Source: Symsagittifera roscoffensis (lineage: Eukaryota; Xenacoelomorpha; Acoela; Convolutidae). From it: a stretch of DNA of 64,000 nucleotides. Below, piece by piece: positions 45,666-59,300 of this stretch (position 1 is its first letter; every line of letters starts with the position of its first letter). The stretch is taken from positions 19,685,996-19,749,995 of the forward strand of contig NC_087066.1 of assembly GCF_963678635.1 (NCBI RefSeq), given 5' to 3'. The notes below the pieces were generated by a model. It was not told the origin of the DNA. It saw only the letters and a list, made by a program, of their open reading frames with translations, and did no database searches. Position numbers and translations under genes: made by a program.

Positions 45666-46823
45666 AAATGTATGAGCAAATGCAAAAATGTATTCTCGAA
45701 CGAACTTGTCCTCGCTGTCAGTCTTCTCGACCGCCAATAAGAGTGAGCCGGCGGTTTCTTTCTTGTCATTGCATGTGATTTCAAGCTTGAATAAATCAAG
45801 TTCATTTTGCCACAAAGTTCGCTGGACGCATGAAAACTGACCAATGCCTTTTGAGCCATTTGGTTCTAATACAGAGACTGACTTTTCATGAACAGACCAC
45901 AAAAGGATTTGCGTCGTGTGCTCTCCCTGCGAAATACAGTCGATTGTATCTAACTCATGAACGCTTTTGTCGATTTCGAACGTTTTTTCGGGGTAAATTG
46001 TGACGACAATGATCTTCATTTCACTTTCTTGGATAAAACAAAAAAGTTCTTTGGAACTGCTCATTTTTATCTTGGGACATTCCAAACAATTGAAACCAAA
46101 TCTTTTGTTGTGCGTGAAACAAACGCTGCTTCGAGTAGGATCCCAAAATGACCAGTGCAAATCATGATCGTAATAAAAATAAGGCCATAGGAAAAATTCA
46201 TGGTCGGGGTACCTACAAGGAGTAGGGTAGTAATCGTATGACTTGCCATACAATCTTGCACTTCGGTCACTGAATAGTACAAGAACATTTTTACGAACTG
46301 GGAAAACGTGTGTCGCAAAAACACTATATGTTGTCTTGTAGACATAGCTTTTCGATTCGAGGTCGTTTTCGTCTCCATTTAGCGAACAACACGATATTTT
46401 GACTTCGGAAGAATTTATGTTGCTAACGTGGTAAATATGACCATCCCTTGCTGCAACCGCTCCAACCGCCTCATCTTTCGGGAAAGTTTCGATCACTTTT
46501 TTCAAGCCTGTGCAGAACAGATCAAATTTTTGGCTGAAAAGGTCCAATGAGCACGCAGAAACTCGCTCTTCATCAACAAGCATAGCTTTTTCATGAAGTT
46601 TGTCATAATCTTCAACCTCGCTCAAAACGGCTGGGTAGTTCTGGATCAATTTTGGTGCGGACTGACTCAGTAATTTCCGAACGGAGCTCTGCATTTGAAC
46701 TAGTTTTTCGCTCGTTTTTTCCACCACTTCTTTAGGTTCAGCATTGATTTTCGACTGTTGTTCGACAAACAATATTAGATTTTTTTCTAACTGTTTACAT
46801 TTTTTCCTAATGAATTCGCTCAT
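45615..46823 (-). CDS. TRIM-like protein, coiled coil and C-terminal exon
   Basis: An uninterrupted frame of 402 codons from the first ATG. It is open back to 46895, so the exon probably starts upstream of that ATG, after an AG acceptor. About residues 1-110 have heptad character with many Lys, Glu, Leu and Gln (coiled coil). Residues 110-385 form a globular part with recurring Val/Ile/Leu strands and Trp/Tyr/Phe-rich patches, possibly a beta-propeller-like or otherwise unclassified C-terminal domain. The last 16 residues are nearly all Asp/Glu. The B-box segment at 48386-48012 lies upstream on the same strand and has the right order (B-box, coiled coil, C-terminal domain) for a TRIM-family ubiquitin-ligase-like or scaffold protein. 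No RING is visible. The splice between the two parts is not resolved. Confidence 0.7.
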   Translation of the reverse strand: MSEFIRKKCKQLEKNLILFVEQQSKINAEPKEVVEKTSEKLVQMQSSVRKLLSQSAPKLIQNYPAVLSEVEDYDKLHEKAMLVDEERVSACSLDLFSQKFDLFCTGLKKVIETFPKDEAVGAVAARDGHIYHVSNINSSEVKISCCSLNGDENDLESKSYVYKTTYSVFATHVFPVRKNVLVLFSDRSARLYGKSYDYYPTPCRYPDHEFFLWPYFYYDHDLHWSFWDPTRSSVCFTHNKRFGFNCLECPKIKMSSSKELFCFIQESEMKIIVVTIYPEKTFEIDKSVHELDTIDCISQGEHTTQILLWSVHEKSVSVLEPNGSKGIGQFSCVQRTLWQNELDLFKLEITCNDKKETAGSLLLAVEKTDSEDKFVREYIFAFAHTFDDGYDDEDDDVDDDDD

Positions 46824-47222
46824 ATCTTTTCCGTCATCTAAGTTTTGGGTCTTTTCGGTTACCCCTCGTAGCCTTACATCTGACTTCAGCTTGCACTTTT
46901 ATGTTATTTCATTTCATTAAAATGGATGGTCGAGTAATTTAAGCCAAATTTAGGTCCATGTAAACAACCCTCACCACCCTCCCCGCACCGAGCGCCCATG
47001 GATTCTAATCGATTATAATGGATTTCCGAGACAAAAATAATCGATTATAATCCATTACGGATGTAAAATTCAGACCACGAAATCGGCTTCGTTTTCTAAA
47101 GTTTCGCGTTTAATTTTTCGCAAATTTTTTGTTTCTGAGGATCTACTTAACATTTTTCCCCCAATGGCATCTACTTAAGAAAATCCACCCCTCTAAATAA
47201 AAACAGTAGACTCTAGCATTAG

Positions 47223-47765
47223 CCCGGGTTGACCAAAAGTGCTAATCATTAAATTCTCATAAATGGGAAATTTCTTTTCATACAATTTCATACAATTCCA
47301 TACGTACAGAAAATTGTATGAAAACTCTATGATAAGTATTTTCCCATAAATGGAAATTGTATAATAGATATTTTCTCCATAAACCAAAAAGTTGTTTTTT
47401 GTCCGTAAATTTATTTTCTGACAAATTTTCAGTTGTGTTTGCAACCGAACACAAGTGACAAAGACTTTGGCTACTCAAAGCACCAAAGGTTGGACGGTCT
47501 TGAATTTACAATGCATAGAAAACGACCTGAATTGTCTTCGAGCTGTCTTTCACAAATGATATAACAAAAGTAACGAACTTTTAATTTTTGGCAAAGTTTT
47601 TCAATGATGATTATTTTAAATTAGTGAGTTTTCAAATTATCAGACATTGATCAAGGCATACATAAGCACGCCATACAAAAGAAAGAGGAATTTTCAGCGT
47701 TCGAAAGATTTTTGTTGTATGGAATTGTATGATAAGCATTTTCGGTGTATGGAGGTCAACCCGGG
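47223..47765 (+). mobile_element. Family D TIR element, copy 4 (in TRIM-like intron)
   Basis: CCCGGGTTGACCAAAAGTGC at the left and TGTATGGAGGTCAACCCGGG at the right form the terminal inverted repeat. Inner blocks match 35770-36717. No coding capacity. It is the most compact of the four copies. Confidence 0.85.
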
Positions 47766-47831
47766 AGAGCTTCCGATTGAGAATTCTAACTTTGCTGCAT
47801 TCCAATTGGACAAAAATTCGACAAACTTAAC

Positions 47832-47882
47832 CTACTTAGCAATCTCCCCCTGTCTTGTTGAAAGGGGAATTGCTAAGTAGGG
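47832..47882. repeat. Stem-loop CCTACTTAGCAAT-CCCC / GGGG-ATTGCTAAGTAGG
   Basis: Arms of about 17 bp around a loop of about 14 bp in the presumed TRIM-like intron. It resembles the other small hairpins of the window in design, not in sequence. Confidence 0.75.
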
Positions 47883-48011
47883 TCGTTTCTGATTAAGACC
47901 GCAAAAAGGAACAATTTGCTCCAGTAACCGAATTAAACTTTATCCCCCCTTAAAAGGATTAAGGGTAGGGGGATCTTGTTCACCTAGTTCCAATCATATA
48001 ACTTCTTTCGC

Positions 48012-48386
48012 TTAGGGGTGATAACCGATAAGACCGATGTTTTTCTGCAGAGCATTTGACAAGGTTTCCTGTTTGACTCTCAATGGTTTTTCCTTCGATT
48101 CTAGTTCCGTCAGCACTTCGAACACTTCTGCTCTTACTTCTGAAGCCTTCCCGTCCATTGATTGGAACTTGTGCTCACTGTGAATTTGAAGACATTTGCA
48201 ACAAAATGGAATGTTGCTTGATTTGCAGTATTGAAGACATAGCAAACTATTTTCATTACAGGTAAGTGGTTCGTCTCCTTTCGAATCAGTTACCGAATGT
48301 CCCTTTCTGATATGCGGAACCAAACAGTCTTCGCAGAGAAACTCGACACTTGAAGCTTCGTTCTTTCCCGAATGACAAGTTGTACA
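48012..48386 (-). CDS. TRIM-like protein, tandem B-box zinc-finger exon
   Basis: The frame shows two Cys/His clusters: C-x2-C ... C-x2-C-x3-H-x4-H (B-box 1), then C ... C-x3-C ... C-C-x-C-x3-H-x2-H (B-box 2, PFCCKCLQIHSEHKF), followed by a Glu/Lys-rich helix that starts the coiled coil. The frame is bounded upstream by TGA (48389-48387), directly before the first cysteine, with no AG acceptor between, and downstream by TAA at 48014-48012. Possible donors (GGTCTT, GGTTAT) occur shortly before that stop. The intron to 46.9 kb would contain a family D element. The gene may be functional with an unusual exon start, or already damaged. A dead relative lies at 37.4-38.2 kb. Confidence 0.6.
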   Translation of the reverse strand, partial: CTTCHSGKNEASSVEFLCEDCLVPHIRKGHSVTDSKGDEPLTCNENSLLCLQYCKSSNIPFCCKCLQIHSEHKFQSMDGKASEVRAEVFEVLTELESKEKPLRVKQETLSNALQKNIGLIGYHP

Positions 48387-51300
48387 TCAATACAAAGCTG
48401 CAGTAGCTAAATTTTATAAACAGATGGAGCAAGCAGAAACCATTTTCTACCAAAAGTTGTCTCCTAATCACTTTGCAGCAATAAACTTGCCAAAAATGCC
48501 TAACATGCTATCGCTATGCCTTTCTATGAGAAAATTATAAGCAAAATAATTTCTATCAAGTTGAAATCGAGAAAATATTAGTTTATGCTTACTCTTCTTA
48601 GCTACACATTGGCAACAACAAAGAGAATTATTAGTTAGGACACATCACAGAAGAAAAGTCATCTGTACTGGGTTTCGAAAGACAACAATCAATGTTATAA
48701 CAGCGTGTTGAATTTGTTTAACTAAACAGGATGCTGAAACAGTCATGGAACATATATAAAGCAAACATTTAAGATTAAACTTTCGATGCAAAACACGATT
48801 ATTGCTAATAATGAAAAAATATCGCGAACCTTTCGAAACTTTCACACAAAAAAATGGGTGTTTTTTTTCAAAACTTAACTCCCGGGCTGCCCACCATGGA
48901 AGATAATGCGCAACTATTAACATCCATGCATGATTTATATGGAAAATGACTAATCATGCGAAGCACATAAATTTGTTTCGAAAACCCTTAAAAAGCTTTT
49001 TGACGGATTAAATAAGTAATAAAACGATTTGTCATCATTATGTTGGTAAGTTATAAAAAAAATTCAACAAGCAAATCATACGTCGCAACATATATGGTGA
49101 TATGCACGAAAAAGAATTGTCACAATTTTTTTTCTCCAAAACACGGTGAAAATAATGGTTAATTGACAACAGTGATTTAGAAAACGTATCCTTAGGACAC
49201 GATACGTTTTTACGAGATTTTTTTTCACCAGAGCAACCATATATGATGCTACTTATGAACACTATTTTCTATGGAAAAACCAATTTGCAAACAAGCAAAA
49301 AAACTCAATTACAAAATCTTGTTTGTGAAACTCTCCATTAGTACCGGAATGTTGAGATATCTCATAAAAAATTTCAGTTAAAAGCAACTCAGGCAAAGGT
49401 TTCGGAATATTTTAGTGATACTTTCTGCACAGTCTTTCTGCACAGTACCGATGTGTTTGGATGGGTAGGACGAATCTTTCATAAGTTGAGCAAGCCTTAG
49501 TCACTAAAACTCTACGCAGCACGCAGGAGTTTTGTCAAACTGCCGAGGTGTTAAAAACTTTGAAAACTCCGTCAAGTTGTTTAGGTTACGTGGGCAACAC
49601 TTCTGAAGCATTGTGAAAGACAAAAAAGTAATGAACTCTTTCCATCGTATCAAAGACAAAAATGATCAAAATCTAATGCACTTTCAAAAGATCAAAAAGA
49701 ATTTTTGAGATTTCACGGTTTTCACTAGAACGTCGATTACTAATTGCTTATCTTGTGATTAAAATTGCTTGTGGGAATTGACCTTGTAAAAAAAGCTGAT
49801 ACAATTTTTCTCGGTTCTTTTTTTGGTTCAAAAGTCATTCTTTAAAAAAAAAGTTCCAATTTCATACCACAAAAGAGGTCAATTTTAAATGAACAAAACG
49901 AATTAAAAATCGTTTTAAAAAAATTCTGTCAGAATTGTTGCACTCATTGATATGCGATTTTCACTCCAAAGTTATTTTTAAAAAAATATCAGTTTCATCT
50001 TAAAACCAATTATCATTTGATAATTTACTGGCAATGGAACATGGAAATTGGCTTCAAAGTTAGACAAAGTTTTTCATTGAATGAGAAAAGGTAACATATC
50101 AAATTCGAAAGAAAAAATTCAAAAAGGATAAAGTATGCAAAGTTTAGTCGCCAGCAAATTCGATTTGAGCTACTTATAGGAATCACATAGGAATCAAAAG
50201 ACATGTGTTTGAAATATGAATTCTAAACTTTTGAATTTTTGAGTCAGTTTCGAAAATATGTTTTTTGTTTCTTAAGAACAGTTCATTGAACTCTGTCAAA
50301 ATTTAATTTTCCTTGATGCTTGAAACACGAGGCAAGAACGTTTTTTTTTAGAAATTGAAAATCGAAATTGTTCTGAATAAATAGAGTTCATAATATCAAT
50401 TTCAACAGAAAAATTTGCCAGTACTTTTGTTTGAAAAATTTGTCAACTGTTTCAAATGTTAAACGATTGAATGCAGAGGAATGCATAAAGCTACTTGAAC
50501 TTCTGTTTCATTTTTGAAAGCTTGGAATTCGTATTTTTTTCCTGCATTTCTGGTCAACGATTATACGAAACTTTCTATCTCTGTCAAAACTTGATTGTCC
50601 TTACTACTTGAGTGTCGAGGCAAGAATGCTTGTTACTTACAGAAATTTGAATTTAAAACTGTTCTGAAAAAAATGAGAAAAAAACAGATCAATTTCAACA
50701 AAAAAACTGCTTGATTGAAAGCAGAAGAATGCATAAAGCTGCTTGAATTTTTGACGCGTTTTTTGAAGATGACATTGTTATCGCATTATTGGTTCAAAAA
50801 GAGCTTTTTCACTACTTTGAGAGTTGTAAAAGCTCCTTGATAATTGTGAAAAAACCTTACAGAAAAAAGTAAAGAAAACGCAAAATTACAAACTTAGTAA
50901 TTTCCCTACTCACTTTATGGCAGAGCCGAGTTCGACATTTCCTACCATGATAAAGTTTTTCGATAAAAATGGAACAATTTTCAAAAATGGACTTTTTTGA
51001 AAATTTTGATAAAAGTCAGAGAAAATGTTTGAAAAATACTAAAAAACAAAAAAAACTAGTAAATTGAAGTCCTCTCTTGGTTCTGTTACATCAGGTTAGA
51101 TGCTAGTTTTGTAATGAAATTTTGGCATTTTCGAAAAAAAACCAAGATTTGGGTAATGTTTTACTGAGATTTTCTCAAAATCATCAATTTTTTTTTTCAA
51201 AATGTTTTCAATTAATCCGTAGTTTTTTGTCCTAGTTTCATTTGAGTATTTAGGTTTCTTCTAAATTCTTTTCAGATTTGATGATTATAATTTTATCAAA

Positions 51301-54169
51301 ATTGGGGCCTTTTTGCAAAATCGTGATTCGGTTAAGTGATGAACGATTTTCTGTTATCAAAGTATTTTTTCTAGAGTGCTATTTTGCTGTCGCTAAAACA
51401 TTATTGTACGTTTTCTTAAGTTTTTTTTTGCTCTTTTGTCTGTTGGGTAATTCTCTTCAGTTTTTTTGAATAGTTTTCAAAAGTTTTTTAGTAATGTTGT
51501 CTTTGAGGTAACTTTCCCTAGAGTTGTACTTTGCTATCGTTAGACAACTATGGTAGCATTTGTTTTGCAATATCGTGTGTTGGTTAAATCTCTGTCGGTT
51601 AAATTGTGATTTTGAAGAAATTTTGGCATTTTTCAAAAAATTGTGATTAGGGTCATGATTTCACTAGTTTCTTGTCATTAAGGTTTTTTACCGAATTTTA
51701 TTTTGCGCTCACTAGACCCTTATCTTAGCTTTGCTTAGCGCAAAGGTTTATTGCTTAGTTTTTCTACTTATTCAAATTTTCTTTTTCGATGAAAATTAGG
51801 CATTTTTCGAAAAGTTGTGATTTGCTTCATGATTTTATTAGTTTCCTGTTGTTCAGGAAAAATGTTCATGGTTTGTTTTTGCTGTAGTTAGACCATTATT
51901 GTAGTTTTGCTTTGTTATTTCTAGGGTAAATCGCTCCAGTTTTTGTGATACATTTTTTTTGAAGAAAAATTGGCATTTTTCGAAAATCGTGAATTGGGTC
52001 AAATCTTTGCTCAAATCTTATTACCGACTAATTTCTTGCCAGTCAAAGAACATACAAAGCAAATTTTTAAAGTTAACGTTTTGATGTAAAACGCGATTAT
52101 TTCAAATAATAAAACATATCGCTAACCTTTCGAGACTTCCTTTCCCCGAAAAGCGTGTTTTTTTATTAAACTAAGTTCCCGGTTGCCAACCATAAAAAAT
52201 ATTACGCAACCAACTCCATCCATGCATGTTTTGTTAGGAAAATGTCTAATCAAGCAAAGCGCTGCACATGCACTTGATTCGAAAATCTTCAAAGCAGGTT
52301 TTGACGGTTTAAATTGCTAAAAAAACTATGCTGCATCATGATTCATTTTGTTGCTAATCAGAATTTCAACATGCAAATATCATCATGCAAATCATCTGCC
52401 GCACTGTTTTTGGTGATTTGAATGAAAATTATTTTTCACATTTTTTTTCTCTGAAGCACCGTGAAAGTAGAGGTTAACTGACAAAATAATTTTAAAATTG
52501 TATCCTTAGTACACGATACGCTTTAATGAGATTTTAATTTCCTTTTTCACCATGCAAATCTTACGTTGAAACAATTATGGTGCTATATATGGACACTATT
52601 TTTGCATAGAAAACCAAAGATTTAAAAAAACAAGAAAGCAAAAAACTATGATGCAAAATCCTCAGTACGACTTTCTGCACAGTGCCGATATGTTTGAATC
52701 GGTGGGACGAATTTTCGTTAAACTCAGCAAACTTTTGAAACTGAAACCGCTGTAATCTTAAAAATCACGCAAGAATGTTGTAGTGCCGAGATGATGAGGA
52801 CCTTGCAAACTCTCTCAAGTTGCTCAGGTTAGGTGAGAAACTTTTCTGAAGCATTGAGTAAAACAAAAAAGTATTGATTTCTTTCCATCGTATCGAGTCG
52901 GAAATGATCAAATTTTGAAGCATTCTCGAAAGATCAAAAAAACGTCATTGGGAACGTCGGTTGCTTATTCTTGATGTTGTGATTGAAATTGCTTGTGGGT
53001 ATTGTTCTAGTGAAAAAACCTGATACGTTCTTTTTCAGTTTTTTCTTATGGTTTAAAAATGTTTTTTTTTTTCAAAGCAAAAAACATTCTTCAAAAACAA
53101 AAATCCAATCTCACACCACGAAAGAGGTTAATTTTAAATAAGAAAAAAACGATATCGAAATCAATTTTGAAAAAATTTCTCTCGAAAATGTTGCACTCAT
53201 AGATATGCGATTTTCACTCCGTGGCTTTTTTTTTAAAACATCTGTTTCATTACAAAAGAGATTTGTATTTGATGTTTTACTAGCAATGGAAATTGGCTTT
53301 AACGTTAAAAAAGTTTTTTTTGAGTCAAAAAAAGTGAGAGATCGAACTCGAAAGAAAAAAATTCAAATGAAAATCATTAATTGTTTTCAAAAAATTTTGT
53401 CAATTATACACAACTAAGAAGTAAAATTATACAAAAATTAGTCGCAAGAAAATTCGGTTTTTTAGCTATTTATAGGAGTCAATAAAAGGACAGGTTTTTG
53501 ACATAAAAATTGTACACTTTTGAATTTTTGTGTCAGTTTCGAAAATATGTATTTTTTCTTAAGAATTCTGTCAAAATTTAATTTTCCTTGATGCTTGAAA
53601 CACGAGGCAAGAACGGTTTTTTTTTAGAAATTGAAAATCGAAATTGTTCTGATTAAATAGAGAACTCATAATATCAATTTCAACAGAAAAAACTGCCAAT
53701 ACTTTTCTTTGAAAAATTTGTCAATTGTTTCAAATGTTAAACGATTGAATGCAGAGGAATGTATAAAGCTACTTGAACTTCTGTTTCATTTTTGAAAAGC
53801 TTGGAATTCGTATTTTTTTCCTGCATTTCTGGTCAACGATTATATGAAACTTTCCATCTCTGTCAAAACTTGATTGTCCTTACTACTTGAGTGTCGAGGC
53901 AAGAATGCTTGTTGTTTTCAAAAAAGTAAACTTAAAACTGGTCTGAGAAATTAATTAAAAAATAGGTCAATTTCAACAAAAAACCTGCCAAGAAATTTGA
54001 TTGAAAAATCTGTCAACGTTTTCCAATTTTAATAGCCAAAGAGCAATTCGCATTGTTCGTAGCATCTCAATTTTCTTTCGCAACAACAAAACTGAACTTT
54101 TGGCTGATTGAAAGCAGACGGATGCATAAAATAAAATGATAATCTGGTTCTTTATCAAAAAACTTACGC

Positions 54170-54515
54170 TCTGTACATTGTTTCTCGCGTTCACGGTTTC
54201 AAAGTGAGCTTTTCCTGAAGCTTAAGTGTTGTAAAAACCCATTGACAGATAACCTTGTCGAAAAAAAATCAAGAAAAAGCAAAAAAGCCCACTTGGTGTT
54301 TTCCGTACTTGCTGTGAGGGCAGAACCGAACTTGTCACTCCCTGCCCAATTGTTTTTTTTTCTAAAAATTTTTGACAAAAGTCAGAGATAATTGTTCAAA
54401 AACACTCAAAAATACAAAAACTAGTGAAATGAAGTCCTTTTTTTGTTCTGATATATCAAATGTAGGTAATTTTTTCCCTCATTTTGGTGAATTTTTTAAC
54501 GAAAAAAACTGTTTC
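54170..54515 (+). repeat. Module segment nearly identical to 55960-56300
   Basis: Within the array this 340-bp stretch (CGCGTTCACGG to GAATTTTTTAACGAAAAA) is almost identical to 55960-56300, while the neighbouring module parts differ far more. This suggests recent duplication or gene conversion. Confidence 0.8.
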
Positions 54516-55959
54516 ACTGAGATTCTCAGAACAAATGGTTTTTTAAAAAGATTTTTTCATTTAATCGGTACTAAAGCAAAAAAGTATTGATTTGTTTCCC
54601 TTGTATCGAAGACGGAAAAGATTAAAGCTCAAGCTTTCTCAAAAGATCAAAAAAATTTGTGATTTCATGAATTTTACAAGAACTTCGGTTACTTCTTTTT
54701 GATATTCTGATTGAAATTGCTTTTGGAGTTTACCTTGTGAAAAAGCTGATACGTTTTTTTCAGTTCTATTTTCTATGGTTAAATTATTTTTTTCAAATCA
54801 AAAAAAGTTCTTCAAAAACAAAAATTTAATCTCATACCCCGCAAGAGGTCAATTTAAAAAAAAACGATATCGAAATCGTTTTAATAAAAGTTCTCTCGAA
54901 ATTGTTGCACTCATAGATATGCGAATTTCACTCCGTGGATTTTAAAAAATATATATCAGTTTCAGGATGAGACAGATTTTTACTGATGACTTACTTGCAA
55001 TGGAAATTGGCTTCGAAGTTAACAAAATTTGTAATTGAATAAGATATAGGTAACAGATCAAACTCGAAAAAAAATTAAAAAAGATTTAATAATTTGTTTA
55101 AATTGTAATTTATACACAACTAAGAAGTAAAATTATACAAAAACTAGTCGCAAGCCAATGCAGTTTTTTAACTACTTATAGGAATCAAAAAATGACAGGC
55201 TTTTGAGATAAGAATTATAAACTTTTGAATTTTTGAATCAGATTCGAAAATATATTTCTTTCTTAGGAATATTTTGTTTAGTTCTGTCGTAGTTTAACTT
55301 TTATTGCTGCTTGAACAGCGAGACAAGAACAGTTTTTTCAGAAATTGAAAACTTAATTGTTTTGAATAAAAAGAAAACTCATAGATCAATTTCAAAAGAA
55401 AAAACTGCTAAAGTTTTTGTGTGAAAAATCTGTCAACTGTTCCAAATTTAGCAGCAAAAGAACACTCGATAAAACTGCCAAAATTCTTGAGGCTACCAAA
55501 ATTACAAAACTAAAGTTTTTAAACGATTGAATGCAGAGTAATGCATAAAGATTCTTGAACTTCTGTTTCATTTTTAAAAAAGCTTACAATTCGTATTTTT
55601 TCCTGCATTTCTGATCAACGAACGTACGAAACTTGCTATCCTTGTAAACACTTGGTTTTCCTTACTATTTGAGCGCCGAGGCCAGAATGCTTGTTATTTT
55701 CAAAAATGTAAACTTAAAACTATTCTGAAAAAATGATAAAAGAAAACAGGTCAATTTCAACAAAAAAACTTGCCATGAAATTTGATTGAAAAATCTGTTG
55801 GCGTTTCTAAATTAATAGCCAAAGAGCAATTCACGATGTTGCTAGCATCTCAATTTTCTAATGCAATCACAAAACTGAACTTTTGGAGTGATTGAAAGCA
55901 GACGGATGCATAAAATAAAATGATAATCCGATTCTTTATCAAAAAGTTTACGCCCTGTA

Positions 55960-56300
55960 CATTGTTTCTCGCGTTCACGGTTCAAAGTGAGCTTTTCCTG
56001 AAGCTTAAGTGTTGTAAAAACCCATTGACAGATAACCTTGTCGAAAAAAAATCAAGAAAAAGCAAAAAAGCCCACTTGGTGTTTTCCGTACTTGCTGTGA
56101 GGGCAGAACCGAACTTGTCACTCCCTGCCCAATTGTTTTTTTTTCTAAAAATTTTTGACAAAAGTCAGAGATAATTGTTCAAAAACACTCAAAAATACAA
56201 AAACTAGTGAAATGAAGTCCTTTTTTTGTTCTGATATATCAAATGTAGGTAATTTTTTCCCTCATTTTGGTGAATTTTTTAACGAAAAAACTGTTTCATT
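55960..56300 (+). repeat. Module segment nearly identical to 54170-54515
   Basis: Partner of the preceding entry, about 1.79 kb downstream in the same orientation. The plus-strand frame at 55920-56174 is an accident of this segment and is not kept in other copies. Confidence 0.8.
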
Positions 56301-59300
56301 GAGATTCTCAGAATAAATGATTTTTTTTTCAAGATTTTTTCATTTAATAGTTTTGTCCTGGTTTTGTCTGTGTAAAGCAAAAAAATATCGATTTTGTTTT
56401 CCGTCGTATCGAAGACGTAAATGATCAAAACCTCAAAGTTTCTCGAAAGATCAAAAAAAAATTTGTGATTTCAGGGATTTTACCAGAACATTGGTTATTT
56501 CTTTTTGATATTCTGATTGAAATTGATTTTGAGAGTTTACCTTCTGAAAAAAAAAAACGTTTTTTTTTCAGTTCTTTTTTTAGGGTTTAAAAATGTTTTT
56601 TTTTTCAAGTCAAAAAGATTTCAAAAAGAAATTTCTAATCTCATACCACGCAAGAGGTCAATTTTATATGAAAAACAAAACGATAACGAAATTGGTTTTT
56701 AAAAAATTTCTCTCGAAACTGATGAACTCATAGATATGCAATTTTCACTCCGTGGATTTCTAGAAAAATATCAGTTTCACTATAAGACAAGTTTTTGTTT
56801 GATGCTTTGCTGGTAATGGCAATTGGCTTTGAAGTTAGAAAAGTTTTGATTGATTGAGAAAAGGTAACAAATCAAATTCGAAAGAAAATTTTCAAAAAAA
56901 ATCATGATTATTATTTTTAAAAAATTGTCAATTATACACAACTGAGAGGTAAAAGTATACAACATCTAGTTGTAAGCAAATTCGATTTTTTAGATACTTA
57001 TAGAAATCAATAAAATGACAGGTTTTTGAGATAAGAATTGTACACTTTTGAATTTTTGAGTCAGTTTCGAAAACACATTTCTTTCTTAAAAATATTTCAT
57101 TCAATTCTATCAAACTTGAAGTTTCCTTGCTGCTTGAACAACGAGGCAAGAACGATTTTTTGGAAATTGAAAATCAATTTGATCTGAATAAATAGAAATC
57201 TCATAAGATCAATTTCAAAAGAAAAGCTGCCAATGTTTTTATTCGTAAAATCTGCCAACTGTTCCAAATTTGGCAGCAAAAGAACACTAAATAAATCTGT
57301 TAGAAATCTTGAGGTTACCAAGTTTACAAAACTGAAATATTGCAACGATTGAATACAGAGGAATGCATAAATCTACTTGAACTTCTGTTTCATTTTTAAA
57401 AAGCTGAACGTACGAAACTTTCTATCTTTTTCAAAACTTGATTTCCCTACTACTTGAGCGTCGAGGCCAGAATGCTTGTTGATTTCAGAAATTTAAACTT
57501 AAAACTGTTCTGAAAAAAAAAGAAAACAATTTGAACTGTTCTAAAACAGGTGAATTTCACCAAAAAAACTGCCAAGAGTTTTGATTGAACTGTCGGCGTT
57601 TCCAAACTTGTTAACCAAAGAGCAATTCACATTGTCTTAAGCATCTCAATTTGTTAACGCAACTACAAAACTGAATTTTTGGAGTGATTGAAAACAGACA
57701 AAAGCATAAAATAAATTGATGATCTGATTCTTTATCAAAAAGCTTACGCTTTGTACATTATTTCTCGCGTTCACGATTCAAAGTGAGCTTTTCCTGTAGC
57801 CTAAGGGTTGTAAAAACCCATTGACAGTTGTTTGAAGATAATCTTATAGAAAAAATCAAGAAAACGCAAAAATGCAAACTTGGTATTTTCCGTACTCACT
57901 TTGGGGGCAAAGCCGAGCTTGTCACTCCCTGCCCAATTGACTTTTTTGAAAATTTTTGATAGATGTCAGAGAAAATTGTTCAAAAACAATCAAAAACTAC
58001 AAAAGCTATCGAAATGAAGTGCTCTCTTTGTTCTGGTATATCGGGTTTAGGTATTTTTTCTTCTCATTTTGGTGAACTCATTTTTTAATAAAAAACTGTT
58101 TCACTGAGATTGTCTCAGACAAAATGAATTTTTTTCACAATTTTTTCTTTTTCGGTAGTTTTTGTCCTGGTTTTATTTGGGTTACAATTTGGACATTTTT
58201 TCTTGCCTTTTTGGTCCACGACGTTTTAAATTATTTTATTTTTATCAAAACTTGTTTTTTGCTGCTTAAACAACGAGGCAAGAAAAGTTTTAATTTTGAA
58301 AAACTGAAAAAAAAATTGTTGTGAAAAAATGAGAAAAGAAAATATAAAGATTAAAAAAATGTCAAAAGTTTTGGCTGAAAAGTTTGTCGGATTTTCCTAA
58401 ATTGGTAGTCAAAGAACATTTCACATTGTTGTTAGAATCTCAATTTTAGCGCAACTACAAAACTGAACTATTGGACTGTTTGAAAGCAGAGGAATGCAGA
58501 AAACTGCTTGAATTTCTGACGCTTTCATGGTATCAAACAAGAACTATTGGAGCATTCGAAAGCAGAGGAAAGCATAAAACTGCTTGAATTTCTGTTTCTG
58601 TTTTGAATTCTGACAGTTTTACCGCATTATTGGTTCAAAATGAGCTTTTCCTGTAATTTGAGAGTTGTAAATGCTCTTTGATAATTGTATGAAGAAAACT
58701 TTACAGACAAAATAATCAAGAAAACGCGAAATTACAAACCTAATAATTTTGCTACTCACTTTACGGCAGAGCCAAAGTCGTCATATTCAAACATGATAAA
58801 ATTTTTTGATAAAAAGTATTTTTTGATAAAAGGAAAAAATTTTCAAAAACGCTCAAAAACTACAGAAACTAGAAAAATGAAGTCCTCACTTTGTTTCGGT
58901 ACATGATGTTAGTTTTTTAACAAAATTTTGGCATTTTCAAAAAAACATGATTCGGCTTATTGTTTTAATGAGATTCTCTCAAAATTATCGATTTTTTTCC
59001 AAAATTTTTTGATGTATTTTGTAGGTTGTCATCCTAGTTTTATTTTGGAATGTTGATTTCCGCTAAATTATTCTCAGGTTAGATGATAATAATTTTTCAA
59101 GGATATGGCTGAAAAGATATGTTGATTATAATTTTTAACCAAGTTGGGGAACTTTTGAAAAATCGTGATTCTGTTATACTAATTTCCTGTTATCAAGGTA
59201 TTTTTCCTAGAGTGGTATATTGTTGTCGCTAGAACATTTTTGCACATTTTTTAAAGTTCTTTTGCTCTTTTGTCTGTTGGGTACTTCTCTCCAGTTTTTT

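Noticed and set aside
45578-45778. His-rich plus-strand ORF
   Set aside because: It is the antisense reading of the GAT microsatellite and the 3' end of the TRIM-like exon.
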